Numbered from the stretch's first letter, positions 1 to 10,257 are shown. The stretch: DNA of 64,000 nucleotides from Parvularcula bermudensis HTCC2503 (GCF_000152825.2 NC_014414.1:558001-622000); one strand, 5' to 3'. A program made the numbers and translations. The notes: generated by a model from the sequence alone, not told the origin.

Positions 1-1
1 G

Positions 2-235
2 ATGACGTTCATCGAGGGCGCGGCCGATGAAGACCTGCTCGTTTTTCTCCGCGGCACAGCGCCCGATGAAACTCTGTGCACCTATAATTTTGGAGACCAT
101 GCCATCACGTGGCAGCCTGAGGACCCAGAAGCCTGGGAAATCGTCCTCGCCACGGGAAGCCGAGCCCATGGCCCCCCAGGGTCGACGATCCCTCCACGGA
201 GTGGCTATTGGGCGGTTCGGCGCCGCTATATTTGA
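2..235 (+). CDS. alpha-glucosidase (GH13), C-terminal fragment
   Basis: This is the 3' end of a gene cut by the left edge; the real start lies outside the window. The roughly 77 visible residues include LLVFLRGTAPDETLCTYNF, which resembles the all-beta C-terminal domain (DUF3459) that follows the catalytic barrel in GH13 alpha-glucosidases and oligo-1,6-glucosidases. No catalytic residue is visible, so substrate cannot be told. Its last 10 bases overlap the 3' end of the convergent patatin gene. The family call rests on the typical 'F-R-G....l-c-.-F/Y-N' pattern and is moderate. Confidence 0.55.
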   Translation: MTFIEGAADEDLLVFLRGTAPDETLCTYNFGDHAITWQPEDPEAWEIVLATGSRAHGPPGSTIPPRSGYWAVRRRYI

Positions 236-1362
236 GACGCCGGGCACGCCACCTCTCCAAGAAGAAGCTCCTTATTGAGAGCCCGGTAACCGTCAGCCTC
301 CCCCAAATCCATCAGGGTTTGGATGTAGCCCGGCTCGAAGAGTAGATAGCTGGGGAGAATATAGGGTGCCTTCAAGCCCCCAATCGTACGCAACATCAGG
401 CGGGCGGAGCCAGGCATTTCATGGAGAAAGTCCCCCGCGATCGGACGAATATCGATGCTTGGATCGATGGGAAGAATATCGATAGGGCGGATAGAGGATT
501 GGGCCTTACGATGCGCCGGCAATGACCTGTAAGATCTATTGAAGCGTTCCGCGATTTCGACATCCGCCTCCAGATTATCGTTGAACAGGATGTCGAGCAT
601 TTGGCCGGCGAGATATCCTACCGAAGGCTCGGTCATCGCCCCTTCCTCGGCGTCGGTCTTTTTGTCTCGGGCGCCGATCACGACCAAGCGATCCGCCCCA
701 AGACGAATGGCGGGGGAAAGCGGAAAGCTGTTGCGTAAGGCACCGTCACCGAAATACCGCTCCCCCACAGCGACTGAGGGAAAGATCAGCGGCAATGCGG
801 CAGAGGCCAGGACGTGTTCAGGGCCAAAGCGGGTCCTGACCCCCATGCGACGGGCCCGAGACCAGTCGGCATAGGAAGGGCGGCCGGCGAAAAAGGTCAC
901 CGCCCGACCCGAACGATAGGAGGACGCCGTGACCGCCAGGGCATCGAGCCCCCCCTCCCCCGCGCCAATCTCGTTGATCGTGTCGAAATCGGCGTGACGC
1001 CGTACCAGATCCCATAATGGCGAGTTATCGAGGAGCGACGCGGGCGCCGTCGCCTTTCCGATACCCGGCAATGCCGCACGCATCCATTCAAAGATGCGTC
1101 CACGAACAAGTGAATTGTCGGTGACGAAGACATCGTCGGAGTGGAGCTGACGCCAAACGCTCTCCAACCGGGCGACGCCCTCACGAAAATCATGGGGGGC
1201 ACTTCCCAACATCACCGCCGCGAGCGCCCCAACCGACACACCGCTGATCACCGAAAAGGGCATCGTCCCCTTCGGCACAGCACTCGCCAACGCCTTGAGG
1301 ACGCCCACCTGATAGGCGCCCCGTGCGCCGCCCCCCGACAGGATCAGCGCGGTTTTGGTCAT
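226..1362 (-). CDS. patatin-like phospholipase family protein
   Basis: A predicted serine lipid acyl hydrolase of 378 residues. The N-terminus has the oxyanion-hole motif GGGARG near residues 10-15. The nucleophile elbow SGVSVGA (G-x-S-x-G) follows near residue 40-46. The second member of the Ser-Asp dyad is in DGALRNSFPL, where DGA replaces the more common DGG. There is no signal peptide or membrane segment, so it is probably cytosolic or peripheral. The ATG is followed at once by the patatin core. It lies downstream of prpB on the same strand, 64 bases away, with no obvious functional link. Substrate is unknown. Confidence 0.85.
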   Translation of the reverse strand: MTKTALILSGGGARGAYQVGVLKALASAVPKGTMPFSVISGVSVGALAAVMLGSAPHDFREGVARLESVWRQLHSDDVFVTDNSLVRGRIFEWMRAALPGIGKATAPASLLDNSPLWDLVRRHADFDTINEIGAGEGGLDALAVTASSYRSGRAVTFFAGRPSYADWSRARRMGVRTRFGPEHVLASAALPLIFPSVAVGERYFGDGALRNSFPLSPAIRLGADRLVVIGARDKKTDAEEGAMTEPSVGYLAGQMLDILFNDNLEADVEIAERFNRSYRSLPAHRKAQSSIRPIDILPIDPSIDIRPIAGDFLHEMPGSARLMLRTIGGLKAPYILPSYLLFEPGYIQTLMDLGEADGYRALNKELLLGEVACPASQI

Positions 1363-1426
1363 CGCATACCGGCCTTTCTAGAGCCCGCAAAGAACGCGTT
1401 GACCAGGAGGGTGAGGCGTGCCCCGA

Positions 1427-2338
1427 TCATTTGGTGGGCGTGTCACCGACCTCGAAATTGAACAAATCCTGATCAAAACGATTATACTCTTCATACCGAA
1501 GATATTGATACAAAACCTTACGGTGCTGCATCCGATCGAGGATCTCCGATTGATCACCAGCGGCCAAAATATGGTCGAGCCCCCGTTCCACCTCGCCCAT
1601 TGCCAGACGGAATGTCGTGACGGGATAGATGACGATATTGAAGCCGAGATCCTCAAGCTCCTTACGGGTAAGCAACCGTGATTTTCCGAACTCGGTCATA
1701 TTGGCGAGGATCGGCACATCGATTGCCTTGCGTACGGCTTCGAACTCGGCCTCGTCCTTCATCGCCTCGGGAAAGATCATATCCGCCCCGGCATCGACAT
1801 AGGCCTTCATGCGGTCAATCGCCTTATCCAGACCTTCAATAGCACGGGAATCGGACCGCGCGATGACGCAGAAATTGGGATCCCGCTTGGCATCGACCGC
1901 GGCGCGAACCCGCTGGATCATCACCTCCGTATCGACGATCTCTTTGCCGTCCAGATGGCCGCATCTTTTCGGCATGACCTGATCTTCGATATGGCAGCCG
2001 GCGAGCCCCTTTTCTTCGAGCATACGGACGGTTCTGGCCGCACTCATCGGTTCACCGAACCCGGTATCGACATCGATAAAGGCAGGAAGGTCCGTCACCC
2101 GCGCGATCTGCTCACCGCGATCGGCAAACTCCGACAAGGTCGCAAGACCGATATCCGGCAAACACAGATCGGCGGTCAGCATGGCCCCGCCGATATAAAC
2201 CGCCTCATAGCCCTTATCTTCGATCATCCTCGCCACATAGGGAGAGAACGCCCCCGGCACTTGATGCAATTTGCCGTCATCCAACATGTGACGGAAGGCC
2301 AGGCGCTTTTGTTGAGGGGTTTTCGATGTGAACAGCAT
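1427..2338 (-). CDS. prpB: methylisocitrate lyase
   Basis: Cleaves 2-methylisocitrate to pyruvate and succinate in the methylcitrate cycle of propionate breakdown. The 303-residue length is normal for PrpB. The family motif KRCGH, carrying the catalytic cysteine, is present near residues 123-127, after metal-site acidic residues in the stretch DVDTGFG. Isocitrate lyases are much longer, and phosphoenolpyruvate mutases lack this loop. The start has a good AGGAGG ribosome site 8 to 9 bases upstream. It follows prpD on the same strand across a 182-base gap containing a strong hairpin, so expression may be partly uncoupled from prpD. Confidence 0.93.
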   Translation of the reverse strand: MLFTSKTPQQKRLAFRHMLDDGKLHQVPGAFSPYVARMIEDKGYEAVYIGGAMLTADLCLPDIGLATLSEFADRGEQIARVTDLPAFIDVDTGFGEPMSAARTVRMLEEKGLAGCHIEDQVMPKRCGHLDGKEIVDTEVMIQRVRAAVDAKRDPNFCVIARSDSRAIEGLDKAIDRMKAYVDAGADMIFPEAMKDEAEFEAVRKAIDVPILANMTEFGKSRLLTRKELEDLGFNIVIYPVTTFRLAMGEVERGLDHILAAGDQSEILDRMQHRKVLYQYLRYEEYNRFDQDLFNFEVGDTPTK

Positions 2339-2436
2339 GGGGGCGCCTCCTGTTGAATGGGCTATCGGTCAGATCGCTATCATCTAGCGAAAAGTTTACC
2401 GGCTCCCAAACGGCGGCAACATGACCGTGAAACGAC

Positions 2437-2464
2437 AAAGGGCGCCCCATCAAGAGCGCCCTTT
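2437..2464 (-). terminator. hairpin terminator or attenuator between prpD and prpB
   Basis: A perfect 9-bp inverted repeat (AAAGGGCGC and GCGCCCTTT) with a 10-base loop lies about 57 bases past the prpD stop. On the minus strand the stem is followed by TTTGTCGTTTC, a weak T-rich tail. It could end the prpD transcript or reduce read-through into prpB. Confidence 0.6.
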
Positions 2465-2520
2465 GGGCTTTGGCCCCGCACCGCATGTGGCGCAGGGCAG
2501 GTTTTACGGCACGACGCGCC

Positions 2521-4062
2521 TTAGAAAATGCCGGTGGCGAGATTTTCTTCAAGATACCCGGCCGGGGCCACGGGGTTCAGAGCCAGGATCTCTTCCGGTC
2601 CCAGTTCGGGCAGACGCTGCACAAGATCGAGGAAGCGTGCCGATTCCGCCGCATCCAGAATATCGCCGGTCAAGGTTTTGAATTTCTGGATATAGTGCTC
2701 GCGCTTGAACGGCCGTTCCCCCAGCGGGTGCGCGTTCGCGACGGCCTTCTCATCCTCGAGCACCGTGCCGTCCTCCATCGTCACCACCACGCGGGCACCG
2801 AAGGCTTTTTCGCTCGGATCGTGGCTGTGATAGCGGCGGGTCCACTCGGGATCCTCCGTCGTCGAAATTTTGTGCCACAGGCGCACCGTATCCTCACGCT
2901 GGGCCCGCTCGGGCGCATAGGAGCGAACATGGTGCCATTCCCCGTCCTGCAAGGCGACGGCGAAGATATACATGATCGAGTGGTCCAGCGTCTCGCGCGA
3001 GGCCTTGGGGTCCATCTTTTGCGGATCGCCCGACCCGGTCCCAATGACATAATGGGTATGGTGAGAGGTATGCAGAACGATGGACTTCACCTTGTCGAAA
3101 CCGCCCTTGGCTTCGATTTCGCGGCCCATTTTGAAGGCCAGGTCGATCAAGGCCTGGGACTGATATTCGGCTGAATGTTCTTTCGTATACGTGTCCAGAA
3201 TCGCGCGCTTGGCCTCCCCCGCTCCGGGGAGCGGGACCACATAGGTCGGCTCATAGGGGCTCTTGCCCTGGTCGCGGGCCGTCCGCCCGTTGAGGATGAA
3301 GGAGATCACCGAATCTTCGCCCTCATAAATCGGTGAGGGCGCCCCTTCGCCACGCATACAGCGATCCACCGCCTCAATGGCGGTCTTGCCCGCATAGGCG
3401 GGGGCGAACGCCTTCCACGAGGAGATCTCGCCCTTGCGGGATTGCCGTGTGGTGACAGTACAGTGAAGCCCTTGCTGGATCGACTGGTAGATCGTTTCCT
3501 TATCGAGCTCGAGAAGGGTCCCGATCGCTGCCGAGGCCGAGGGGCCGATATGGGCGATGTGGTCGATTTTGTGTTCGTGCAGGCAGATCCCCTTCACAAG
3601 ATTGACCTGGATTTCATAGCCAGTGGCAATACCGCGAATGAGGTCTTTTCCGCCCCGGCCGGTTTGCTGGGCCACGGCCAGAACAGGCGGAATATTATCC
3701 CCGGGGTGGGAGTAATCGGCGGCCAGGAACGTATCGTGGAAATCGAGTTCCCGAACGGCGGTGCCATTCGCCCACGCCGCCCATTCGGCGCCGACGCGCA
3801 GATCGCCGCCGACCCCAAAGAGGGTCGCGCCCCCACTCAGCCGATGGGCCACGGCCTGGGCCCGGGCGGTTTTGATGGGACCGCGATTGAGGGAGGCAAT
3901 TGCCACGGAGGCATTGTCGATGATCCTGTTGATGATCATCTCGGTGACTTCTTCTTCGACCTCCACCGGGTCTGCTGCAACCTCCGCCATTTTCCAGGCG
4001 AGTTGCTTCTCGCGGGGCAAGTCATCTTTGGACGGATGAGCGTGAACTGAATGGTCTATCAT
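2521..4062 (-). CDS. prpD: MmgE/PrpD family protein, probable 2-methylcitrate dehydratase
   Basis: Predicted to dehydrate 2-methylcitrate to 2-methyl-cis-aconitate. The 513-residue length suits bacterial PrpD. The protein has the MmgE/PrpD fold sequence throughout, including [20 protein letters not shown] near the N-terminal third. It lies upstream of prpB on the same strand, which is the main reason for naming it PrpD rather than another MmgE-type dehydratase. The usual middle gene prpC (methylcitrate synthase) is absent here, as is an adjacent prpR regulator. The step could be supplied by a citrate synthase encoded elsewhere. Confidence 0.88.
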   Translation of the reverse strand: MIDHSVHAHPSKDDLPREKQLAWKMAEVAADPVEVEEEVTEMIINRIIDNASVAIASLNRGPIKTARAQAVAHRLSGGATLFGVGGDLRVGAEWAAWANGTAVRELDFHDTFLAADYSHPGDNIPPVLAVAQQTGRGGKDLIRGIATGYEIQVNLVKGICLHEHKIDHIAHIGPSASAAIGTLLELDKETIYQSIQQGLHCTVTTRQSRKGEISSWKAFAPAYAGKTAIEAVDRCMRGEGAPSPIYEGEDSVISFILNGRTARDQGKSPYEPTYVVPLPGAGEAKRAILDTYTKEHSAEYQSQALIDLAFKMGREIEAKGGFDKVKSIVLHTSHHTHYVIGTGSGDPQKMDPKASRETLDHSIMYIFAVALQDGEWHHVRSYAPERAQREDTVRLWHKISTTEDPEWTRRYHSHDPSEKAFGARVVVTMEDGTVLEDEKAVANAHPLGERPFKREHYIQKFKTLTGDILDAAESARFLDLVQRLPELGPEEILALNPVAPAGYLEENLATGIF

Positions 4063-4137
4063 TCCTAATCCTCATTCTATTGCGGTCGGCCGACGGCGAT
4101 CGTCGGCGAGAAGTCGTGACCGAAAAGCGCGTATCGT

Positions 4138-4157
4138 CGCCCCCAGGCGAGGGGGCG
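4138..4157 (-). terminator. hairpin downstream of the RND permease gene
   Basis: A perfect 7-bp stem (CGCCCCC/GGGGGCG) with a 6-base loop lies in the 188-base gap between the RND permease stop and the prpD start. A short T-run (CTTTT) follows some 10 bases later on the minus strand. A second perfect 6-bp inverted repeat, CCGACG-N5-CGTCGG, occurs at 4090-4106. Either could end the efflux transcript; the second could also be an operator for prpD. Confidence 0.45.
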
Positions 4158-4250
4158 CAGGAGCGACGGCAACGGCGCATCAGCCGATCGGAAAGGGGTT
4201 CGAGGATGGGCGCCAATCCGTCAAGTGGGCGTCGTCGCGCGGCTGCCCGG

Positions 4251-7200
4251 CTACCGTAAACGAGACAGATCCGTCTTCTCTTTCCCCCGCACCTTATGGA
4301 CGGTCCGCCTTACCGCCTCTCCCCCCTTCGTCTTGAGCCACCGCGCATTATCGTGGGCAATGCCGTGGAGGCTGGCGGCGGCGGGCACCACCAACATCAG
4401 GATGAAGGTCCCAAACAGGATCCCAAAGCCCAGGGATACCGCGGTGGGGACAAGGAAAGCGGCCTGGACGCTTTGCTCGCTGATAATCGGGGTGACACCG
4501 AGAAAAGTGGTCACGGAGGTCAAAATAATCGGGCGGAACCGGCCAACAGCCGAGTCGACGATGGCCTTGCCCCGCTCCACCCCTTTTTCGAGCGCCTCAT
4601 TGATATAATCGACCATCAGCAGCGCATCGTTGATGATCACCCCCGACAGGCCGATAATCCCGAATAGCGAGAGAAGAGTGAGGTTGATTCCCAATAGCGC
4701 ATGCCCCCACAACGCGCCGATCAAGCCGAAGGGGATCAGCACCAGCACGATTAATGGCTGGGTGTAGGAGCCGAAACTTAAGGCCAAAAGGGTATAAATC
4801 GCGAACATCGCAATCAAGAAGTTCCGCCCCAGGGCGGACATGCTGCGCGCCTCTTCCTCTTGGTCCCCGCCATATCCGATGGACACATTGGGATAGTCTT
4901 CCTGGATTTCGGGCCAAATGCGCTGAAAGACGGCACTGGTGATCGCCCCGCCGGTCGAAATGTTGAGATCGACATCGGCGCGCAGCGTATAAACCCGGGC
5001 CCCGTTTTCGCGATTGATGACCGATGGCGCCTCGCCGACTTCGACAGTGGCCACCTGGCTCAACGGGACATAGCCATCCGCCACGCGAATGCGTTGATTG
5101 CGGATGGTTTCGACAGTTTGACGCTCCGCCTCACTATAGCGGACCCGCACCTCCACCTCTTCGCGATCGCGCTGAACCCTTACCGCTTCGGCCCCGAAAT
5201 AGGCCGCCCGAACCTGGCTTGCGACATCGGCATTGGTGAGACCGAGGGAGCGACCTGTGGGCAAGAGCCGGATCTGGAATTCCTCGGTCGTGCGGAATCG
5301 GTCATCTCGCACCGCATAGGTACCGGGGAGTTTCACCACCTCCTCCCGCAACCGACCGAGGGCTGCACGGACGTTTTCTTCGTTGGGGCCTGTCAGTTCC
5401 AAGGTCACATCGGCCCCGCCGCCAACGAGGTCGGAAGAGAATGTCAGCTCCTGCGCCCCCGGCAGATCCCCCGTGGCCTCCCGCCAGGCCTGCTCGAAAT
5501 CAACCGCCTTGAATTTCCGAACAGCGGCATCCTGAATTTTGACGATCGCATAGCCCGCATTGGCGGCCGGACCGCCCGAAGCGGCGACAGCCCCCGGGGC
5601 CTCGTCGCCAACGGCCTGTCCGATGCTCCACAACGTCCCCTCGACAATATCCTCCGGGTCCGTCTTGAGCGGCCCCGCGATCTTTTCACTGGCCGCCGCC
5701 ACAGCATCGACGATCTGGCGTGTCGCGCGCCGGGTTTCGGCATCGGACGCACTTTCCGCCAGTACCACGGTGGCGGTCACGTAATTTCCCTCAACCTCAG
5801 GGAAGAAATCGAATTTCACGATACTGGTCGACATCAAGGTAAAGGTTGCGAACAAGGCACCGAAGGCAATCATCAGTGTCGTGAGGGGAAATTTGACGCA
5901 CCAGGTAATGGCTGGGCCCAGGCGTTCGGTACTGAAACGGTCCAGGCGTTTGGTCGTCCAATCCTTAAGCGGATCGGTAAAGCGGCGCACCGAGATGCGC
6001 GGCGGCGGCGATCCATCGATATGCGAAACATGCTGCGGCAAGATGAAGAAACTCTCCGTCAGCGAGAGCAGCAGAACGAAGATCACCACCGCAGCAATGG
6101 CCCCGAGAAACTGGCCGAATTGTCCGGGCAAGAACAATAGAGGCAGAAACGCGCAGATCGTGGTTGAGATGGCAAACAGGACCGGGCGCGCCACCCGATA
6201 CGCCCCGACCAGTGCAGCGCGGGCGCCTTTATGCTCCCCTTCTTCGAGGGTCGTATAGATATTCTCCCCCACGACAATGGCATCATCCACCACGATGCCG
6301 ATGGCGAGAATAAACCCAAACAGGGTGAGCTGGTTGATGGAAATGCCGAATAGCGCCATCAAGATCAACGAGCCGGCGAAACTGATCCCCACACCGACCG
6401 CCACCCAAAAAGCGATGCGGACATCCAGGAACAAAAGCAGGATCGCGGTGACAAGGATCAGCCCGATGATCGCATTACGGACCAAAAGGTCGATCCGGCT
6501 TTGCAGGTCAAGGCTCTGATCCCGCCAGATGACCGTCTCGACGGCGGGGGGCAGGTCGGGCTGTAGCCGCTCGACTTCCTCTCGAACCGCTTCGATGAGG
6601 GAGAACACCTTTTCCGCCCCGACGCGATAGACATTGACCACCACAGCCGGTCGTTCGTCGTAATTGGTCTCTAAGGGCGAATCGGCAAGACCGTCATTGA
6701 TGTCGGCGATGGCGCCAAGACGGATAGGACTGCCCGCCGCCGTGCTCGCCACAACGACCTCGCGAAACTCCTCGCCGATCTCGTTTTCCCCAAGGGTCCG
6801 CACGAGCGTTCGTCGATTAAGCCCTTCGATTTCACCGCCGGATAGGTCGAGGCTCTCTCTACCGATAGTATCGGCAAGTTGCGGGAGAGACAGACCAAGG
6901 GCCTGCATTCGCGGTTCACTGACTTCGATCTCAATAAGGTATTCGGGCACGCCCACGACATCGACCCGGCTGACCCCTTCGCGGCCGGCAATACGGTTAC
7001 GGAGCGTTTGGGCTGTTTTCTTCAAGGTCACGGTATCGACCGGACCGCTGAGCACGACCTGGGCAATCAACTCCGACGATTCGAGCTCGCCTATCTGCGG
7101 CTCCTCGGCTTCCTCGGGGAACACCGTTATCTGACTGACCTCGGTTCGGATATCGTTGGTCAGTTCATTGACGTCTTCACTCTCGTAAAGCTCGACAACG

Positions 7201-7475
7201 ATATTCGCGACGTTCTCCGCCGCGACGGCGCTATATTTTCGAACCCCTTCAAGGCCCGAAATCCGTTCTTCGATCGGTTCGACGATCGCTTCTTCCACCT
7301 CCTCGGGCGTCGCACCGGGATAGGGCACCGTGATATTGACCGAATACAGATTGATATCCGGAAACAAACGCACCACCAGCGTTGTACTGGCGAAATAGCC
7401 CACCAAGACCAGAAAGATCGCCAGCATGTTCGCGGCGACCCGATTGTTGATGAAAAAGGCAATGAGGCTCCTCAC
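4251..7475 (-). CDS. efflux RND transporter permease subunit
   Basis: Inner-membrane proton-driven drug/metabolite exporter of the HAE1/AcrB family, 1074 residues, the usual length. It has the N-terminal amphipathic start and first membrane helix, two large periplasmic domains, and the paired aspartates in TM4 (GIVVDDAIVVGEN) required for proton relay. The repeated C-terminal half shows the matching GVIINDALLMVDYINE segment. Its start overlaps the stop of the membrane-fusion gene by 4 bases, so the two are translationally coupled. Substrate cannot be inferred. The likely outer-membrane partner is divergently transcribed and appears frameshifted. Confidence 0.95.
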   Translation of the reverse strand: MRSLIAFFINNRVAANMLAIFLVLVGYFASTTLVVRLFPDINLYSVNITVPYPGATPEEVEEAIVEPIEERISGLEGVRKYSAVAAENVANIVVELYESEDVNELTNDIRTEVSQITVFPEEAEEPQIGELESSELIAQVVLSGPVDTVTLKKTAQTLRNRIAGREGVSRVDVVGVPEYLIEIEVSEPRMQALGLSLPQLADTIGRESLDLSGGEIEGLNRRTLVRTLGENEIGEEFREVVVASTAAGSPIRLGAIADINDGLADSPLETNYDERPAVVVNVYRVGAEKVFSLIEAVREEVERLQPDLPPAVETVIWRDQSLDLQSRIDLLVRNAIIGLILVTAILLLFLDVRIAFWVAVGVGISFAGSLILMALFGISINQLTLFGFILAIGIVVDDAIVVGENIYTTLEEGEHKGARAALVGAYRVARPVLFAISTTICAFLPLLFLPGQFGQFLGAIAAVVIFVLLLSLTESFFILPQHVSHIDGSPPPRISVRRFTDPLKDWTTKRLDRFSTERLGPAITWCVKFPLTTLMIAFGALFATFTLMSTSIVKFDFFPEVEGNYVTATVVLAESASDAETRRATRQIVDAVAAASEKIAGPLKTDPEDIVEGTLWSIGQAVGDEAPGAVAASGGPAANAGYAIVKIQDAAVRKFKAVDFEQAWREATGDLPGAQELTFSSDLVGGGADVTLELTGPNEENVRAALGRLREEVVKLPGTYAVRDDRFRTTEEFQIRLLPTGRSLGLTNADVASQVRAAYFGAEAVRVQRDREEVEVRVRYSEAERQTVETIRNQRIRVADGYVPLSQVATVEVGEAPSVINRENGARVYTLRADVDLNISTGGAITSAVFQRIWPEIQEDYPNVSIGYGGDQEEEARSMSALGRNFLIAMFAIYTLLALSFGSYTQPLIVLVLIPFGLIGALWGHALLGINLTLLSLFGIIGLSGVIINDALLMVDYINEALEKGVERGKAIVDSAVGRFRPIILTSVTTFLGVTPIISEQSVQAAFLVPTAVSLGFGILFGTFILMLVVPAAASLHGIAHDNARWLKTKGGEAVRRTVHKVRGKEKTDLSRLR

Positions 7476-8785
7476 GGACGCACCGCCTCACCGGGTCCCA
7501 TTCTCACCCCACGCTCGCTCGGCACTATTTCGGCGACGCGATAAGCCTCGCCGGTGGGGCGTTGATTGAGCCACGCCGTGGGATCCCCGCCTTGCGGCGC
7601 CTCATTCTTGATCCGCACCTCCATCCCTTCGGCCTCCTCGGTCAGGGCGGTCGTCAGCACAGGAACGCCTCCAAGATTTTCGTCCGACGCAAAGATCACC
7701 CGGTCCGCAGCGATGGAGACAGGTCGAACGGCCACCCGGTGCAGGCGTTGGTCATCATTGATCCGCCAAATGTAACTCTGCCGCCTCAGGGCGGCACTCG
7801 GCGCCGAATAGAGCGGGTCAGGAGAGCGGGCGGGCAAGGCCACGGCGACAAAGTCCCGCGCGAAGACTTGCCCCTGCCGAGCGGCGGAAAAGGCATCCGG
7901 CACCATGACCACGACATCGACGGTTCGGGTTTGCGGATCGATCGACGTGCCGACTTCCAGCACCCGCCCCGTCAAACGATCTTGCAGGGCGCTTCCCTGC
8001 GCCGGCTGAACCCTCGCTTCAAGGCGCCCCCCGCTATGGGTATAGGCGCGAGCCACCGCTGCGGCATCGTCGGGAGAGATCCCGACGAGAATTTCAGCCT
8101 CTCCACTGCTGATCAATTGGGCGAGCACCGTTTGCGGCGACACATATTGGCCAATTGAGACCTGTTCCCGGGAGACCACCGCATCGAAGGGAGCCCTCAA
8201 CTCAGTATCCGCCAGGTTTTCCCGCGCCACCCGCAGGCCTGCGCGCGCCTGGCTGACTGCCGCCTCAGCGGAAAGGGCGCTGGCCCTGACCTGTTCGAGT
8301 TGGGCCTGGGCGGAGGCCCCGATGCTCGACAATTCCTTTTGCCGGGTCAGCTCGGCCGTCGCCTGTGCCGCATTCGCCCGGGCACTGGCCAGATTCGCCT
8401 CCGCCCGTTCGACCTCTGCGGCGTAGATTTCATCCTGAATCCGCAGCAATACCTCGCCCTCGGCAAAGCGGCCGCCCACGGCGAGCTTCTCGCTGACATA
8501 GACGATCTTGCCGGAGACCTCGGCTACCAGATCGACTTCCATCGCCGGCTGTAGGAATCCTTCCTCCGTCACCGTGAAGGTCCGGTCCTCCGCCTCGGCC
8601 CGGACGACCTCGACCAAGGGCGGCGGAGGCGTTTCCCCCGCCGTTTCGTCGCGGCCCAATAGAGCGGGAACAACGGATACCGAGAGATAGCCAACGGCAA
8701 GAACGGCGACGCCAATGAGAAAAATCCGCCAGCGAATAGGGGCGCCGGGATTTTTGGACTCGGCTGTAAGAACTTCTTGGTTCAT
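7472..8785 (-). CDS. efflux RND transporter periplasmic adaptor subunit
   Basis: Membrane-fusion protein of the RND pump, 437 residues. A single N-terminal membrane anchor (IFLIGVAVLAVGYLSVSVVPAL) is followed by a biotinyl-lipoyl-like half, then a coiled-coil hairpin rich in Ala and Glu (about residues 120-190), then the second lipoyl half and beta-barrel (ELRAPFDAVVSREQVSIGQYV). It bridges the permease to the outer-membrane channel. It is the first gene of the minus-strand efflux unit; a 66-base divergent region separates it from the outer-membrane gene, so both probably share regulatory DNA. Confidence 0.93.
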   Translation of the reverse strand: MNQEVLTAESKNPGAPIRWRIFLIGVAVLAVGYLSVSVVPALLGRDETAGETPPPPLVEVVRAEAEDRTFTVTEEGFLQPAMEVDLVAEVSGKIVYVSEKLAVGGRFAEGEVLLRIQDEIYAAEVERAEANLASARANAAQATAELTRQKELSSIGASAQAQLEQVRASALSAEAAVSQARAGLRVARENLADTELRAPFDAVVSREQVSIGQYVSPQTVLAQLISSGEAEILVGISPDDAAAVARAYTHSGGRLEARVQPAQGSALQDRLTGRVLEVGTSIDPQTRTVDVVVMVPDAFSAARQGQVFARDFVAVALPARSPDPLYSAPSAALRRQSYIWRINDDQRLHRVAVRPVSIAADRVIFASDENLGGVPVLTTALTEEAEGMEVRIKNEAPQGGDPTAWLNQRPTGEAYRVAEIVPSERGVRMGPGEAVRP

Positions 8786-8851
8786 GACAGATACTAACCC
8801 CGTTACAATGTCACTAGCGGAAGGGCCCTCGTTAATTAGGTGTTAACACAC
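8786..8851. promoter_or_regulatory. divergent promoter region of the RND efflux genes
   Basis: The 66 bases between the adaptor start (minus) and the outer-membrane lipoprotein start (plus) must hold both promoters. The sequence is locally AT-rich (GTTAATTAGGTGTTAACAC). The GTTAAT..GTTAAC half-repeats could be a regulator site, but no regulator gene is adjacent. Confidence 0.35.
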
Positions 8852-10257
8852 ATGAAGAAACTCGGCGCGATCATTTTTCTGTTCCTCCCGGCATGCGCGA
8901 GCGTCGGACCCGACCTGTCCACCGCCCCCGCCGAGAGCTGGCAGGGTGAATTCTACTACGGCGATGATTCCGCCTATACATCCGACGCACCAGCAAAGAT
9001 CGCGCCATGGTGGCAGGCGGCTTTCGACGACGATCGTCTTAATCGTCTTGTGGTGCTCGCCGATAATAATAACCGGGATATCGGCGCCGCCCTTTACCGC
9101 GTCGAAGAGGCGGAGGCTCGGCTGAGCCGGGCCCGGCGGGCACTCCTCCCCCAAGGGAGCGGCTCTGAATCCTATTCTCGCACGAATGAGTTCATGCAAG
9201 GGCAGGGCGGCCAACGCCAGGAAACGGACGTCTATACCCTGAGTGCCGACTTGCAGTGGGAGCTCGATGTCTTTGGCCGGATCCGCCGTCAGCGGGATAT
9301 CGCCAGGGCTGGAGCCGCCGAGCGATTGGCCCTCTATGAAGATGTCATGCGCGTTGTGCATGCCGGTACCGCGCAGGCTTATTTCAACTGGCTGGAGGCG
9401 GATCGCCGTCGGGCCGTGGCGCAACAAAATCTCGGTCTTCAGGAGGAGGCGCTGCGCCTGACGCAGGAACTCGTCAATCTGGGGGCGAGCCCGCGCTTCG
9501 ACTATGACCGACAATTGACCCAAGCGCGACTGACCGAGGCCGCGCTTGTCCAATTGACCGCCGCCCGGGCCGACGCCCTCTCTGCCCTGGCGCTGCTCTG
9601 CGGCGTCACAGTACCTGAATTGGTCGGGCTATTCCCTGAATTCTCCGGTGACTCCGGCACTATTGATGTGCCCGACATGACCCCGACCCTCGGCATCCCC
9701 AATCCTGCCGTCGTCATTCGCCAGCGGCCCGACATCGCCAGCGCAGAGGCGCAATACGCCCAAGCGCTCTACCAGATCGGCGTGGCCCAAGCCGAGTTGT
9801 TCCCGCAACTGACCTTCAGCGGCAGCGTCAGCCAGACCGCCTTTGAGCCCGAGGCCCTTTATGACCAAGAGAGCTTTGGCTTTAGCTATGGTCCCCGGCT
9901 GAACTGGAATGTCTTTTCCTTCCCGCAATTGCTCGCCGAGGTCGATGCCACCGGCAAGGCGGCGGGCGCGGCGAAAATGGCGTATGAAAACACCGTTCTG
10001 AACGCCCTTACCGAAACCGATTCCGCCCTTGCCCAATTGCTGCCGCCCTCAAACGGGAGGCTGTGTTGAGCGAAGCCGAGGAGGCCGCCAATCGCAGCCT
10101 CTCCCTCGCCGAGGCGCGCTATCGCGCGGGGGCGGACAGCCTGCTCAGCTTTATCGACAGTCAGCGCACCGCCCTCGACACGGCGGACCAGGCCGTCTCA
10201 GCCCAACTGGCCGCGCGCCGGGCGCGGGTCGATGTCCACCGCGCCCTCGCGCAATAG
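8852..10257 (+). pseudogene. RND outer-membrane efflux lipoprotein (NodT/OprM family), frameshifted
   Basis: Outer-membrane channel partner of the adjacent RND pump. The chosen ATG gives a lipoprotein signal ending LFLPAC; a GTG four codons upstream is also open. The family features run through residue ~400 (WWQAAFDDDRLNRLV; ELDVFGRIRRQRD; RQRPDIASAEAQ). At 10037-10039 the frame is lost: in frame 1 the gene ends NGRLC at 10069, but one base missing after CAATT restores AALKREAVLSEAEEAANRS and the normal tail SLAEARYRAGADSLLSFIDSQR up to 10257. The break removes the last coiled-coil helices, so the read product should be defective. It is either a real inactivating deletion or a sequencing error. 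Confidence 0.85.

Noticed and set aside
4860-6140. A 426-codon open frame on the plus strand opposite the RND permease
   Set aside because: It is antisense to a clear RND permease in a GC-rich region, has no family features and lacks a ribosome site; high-GC genomes produce such long shadows.
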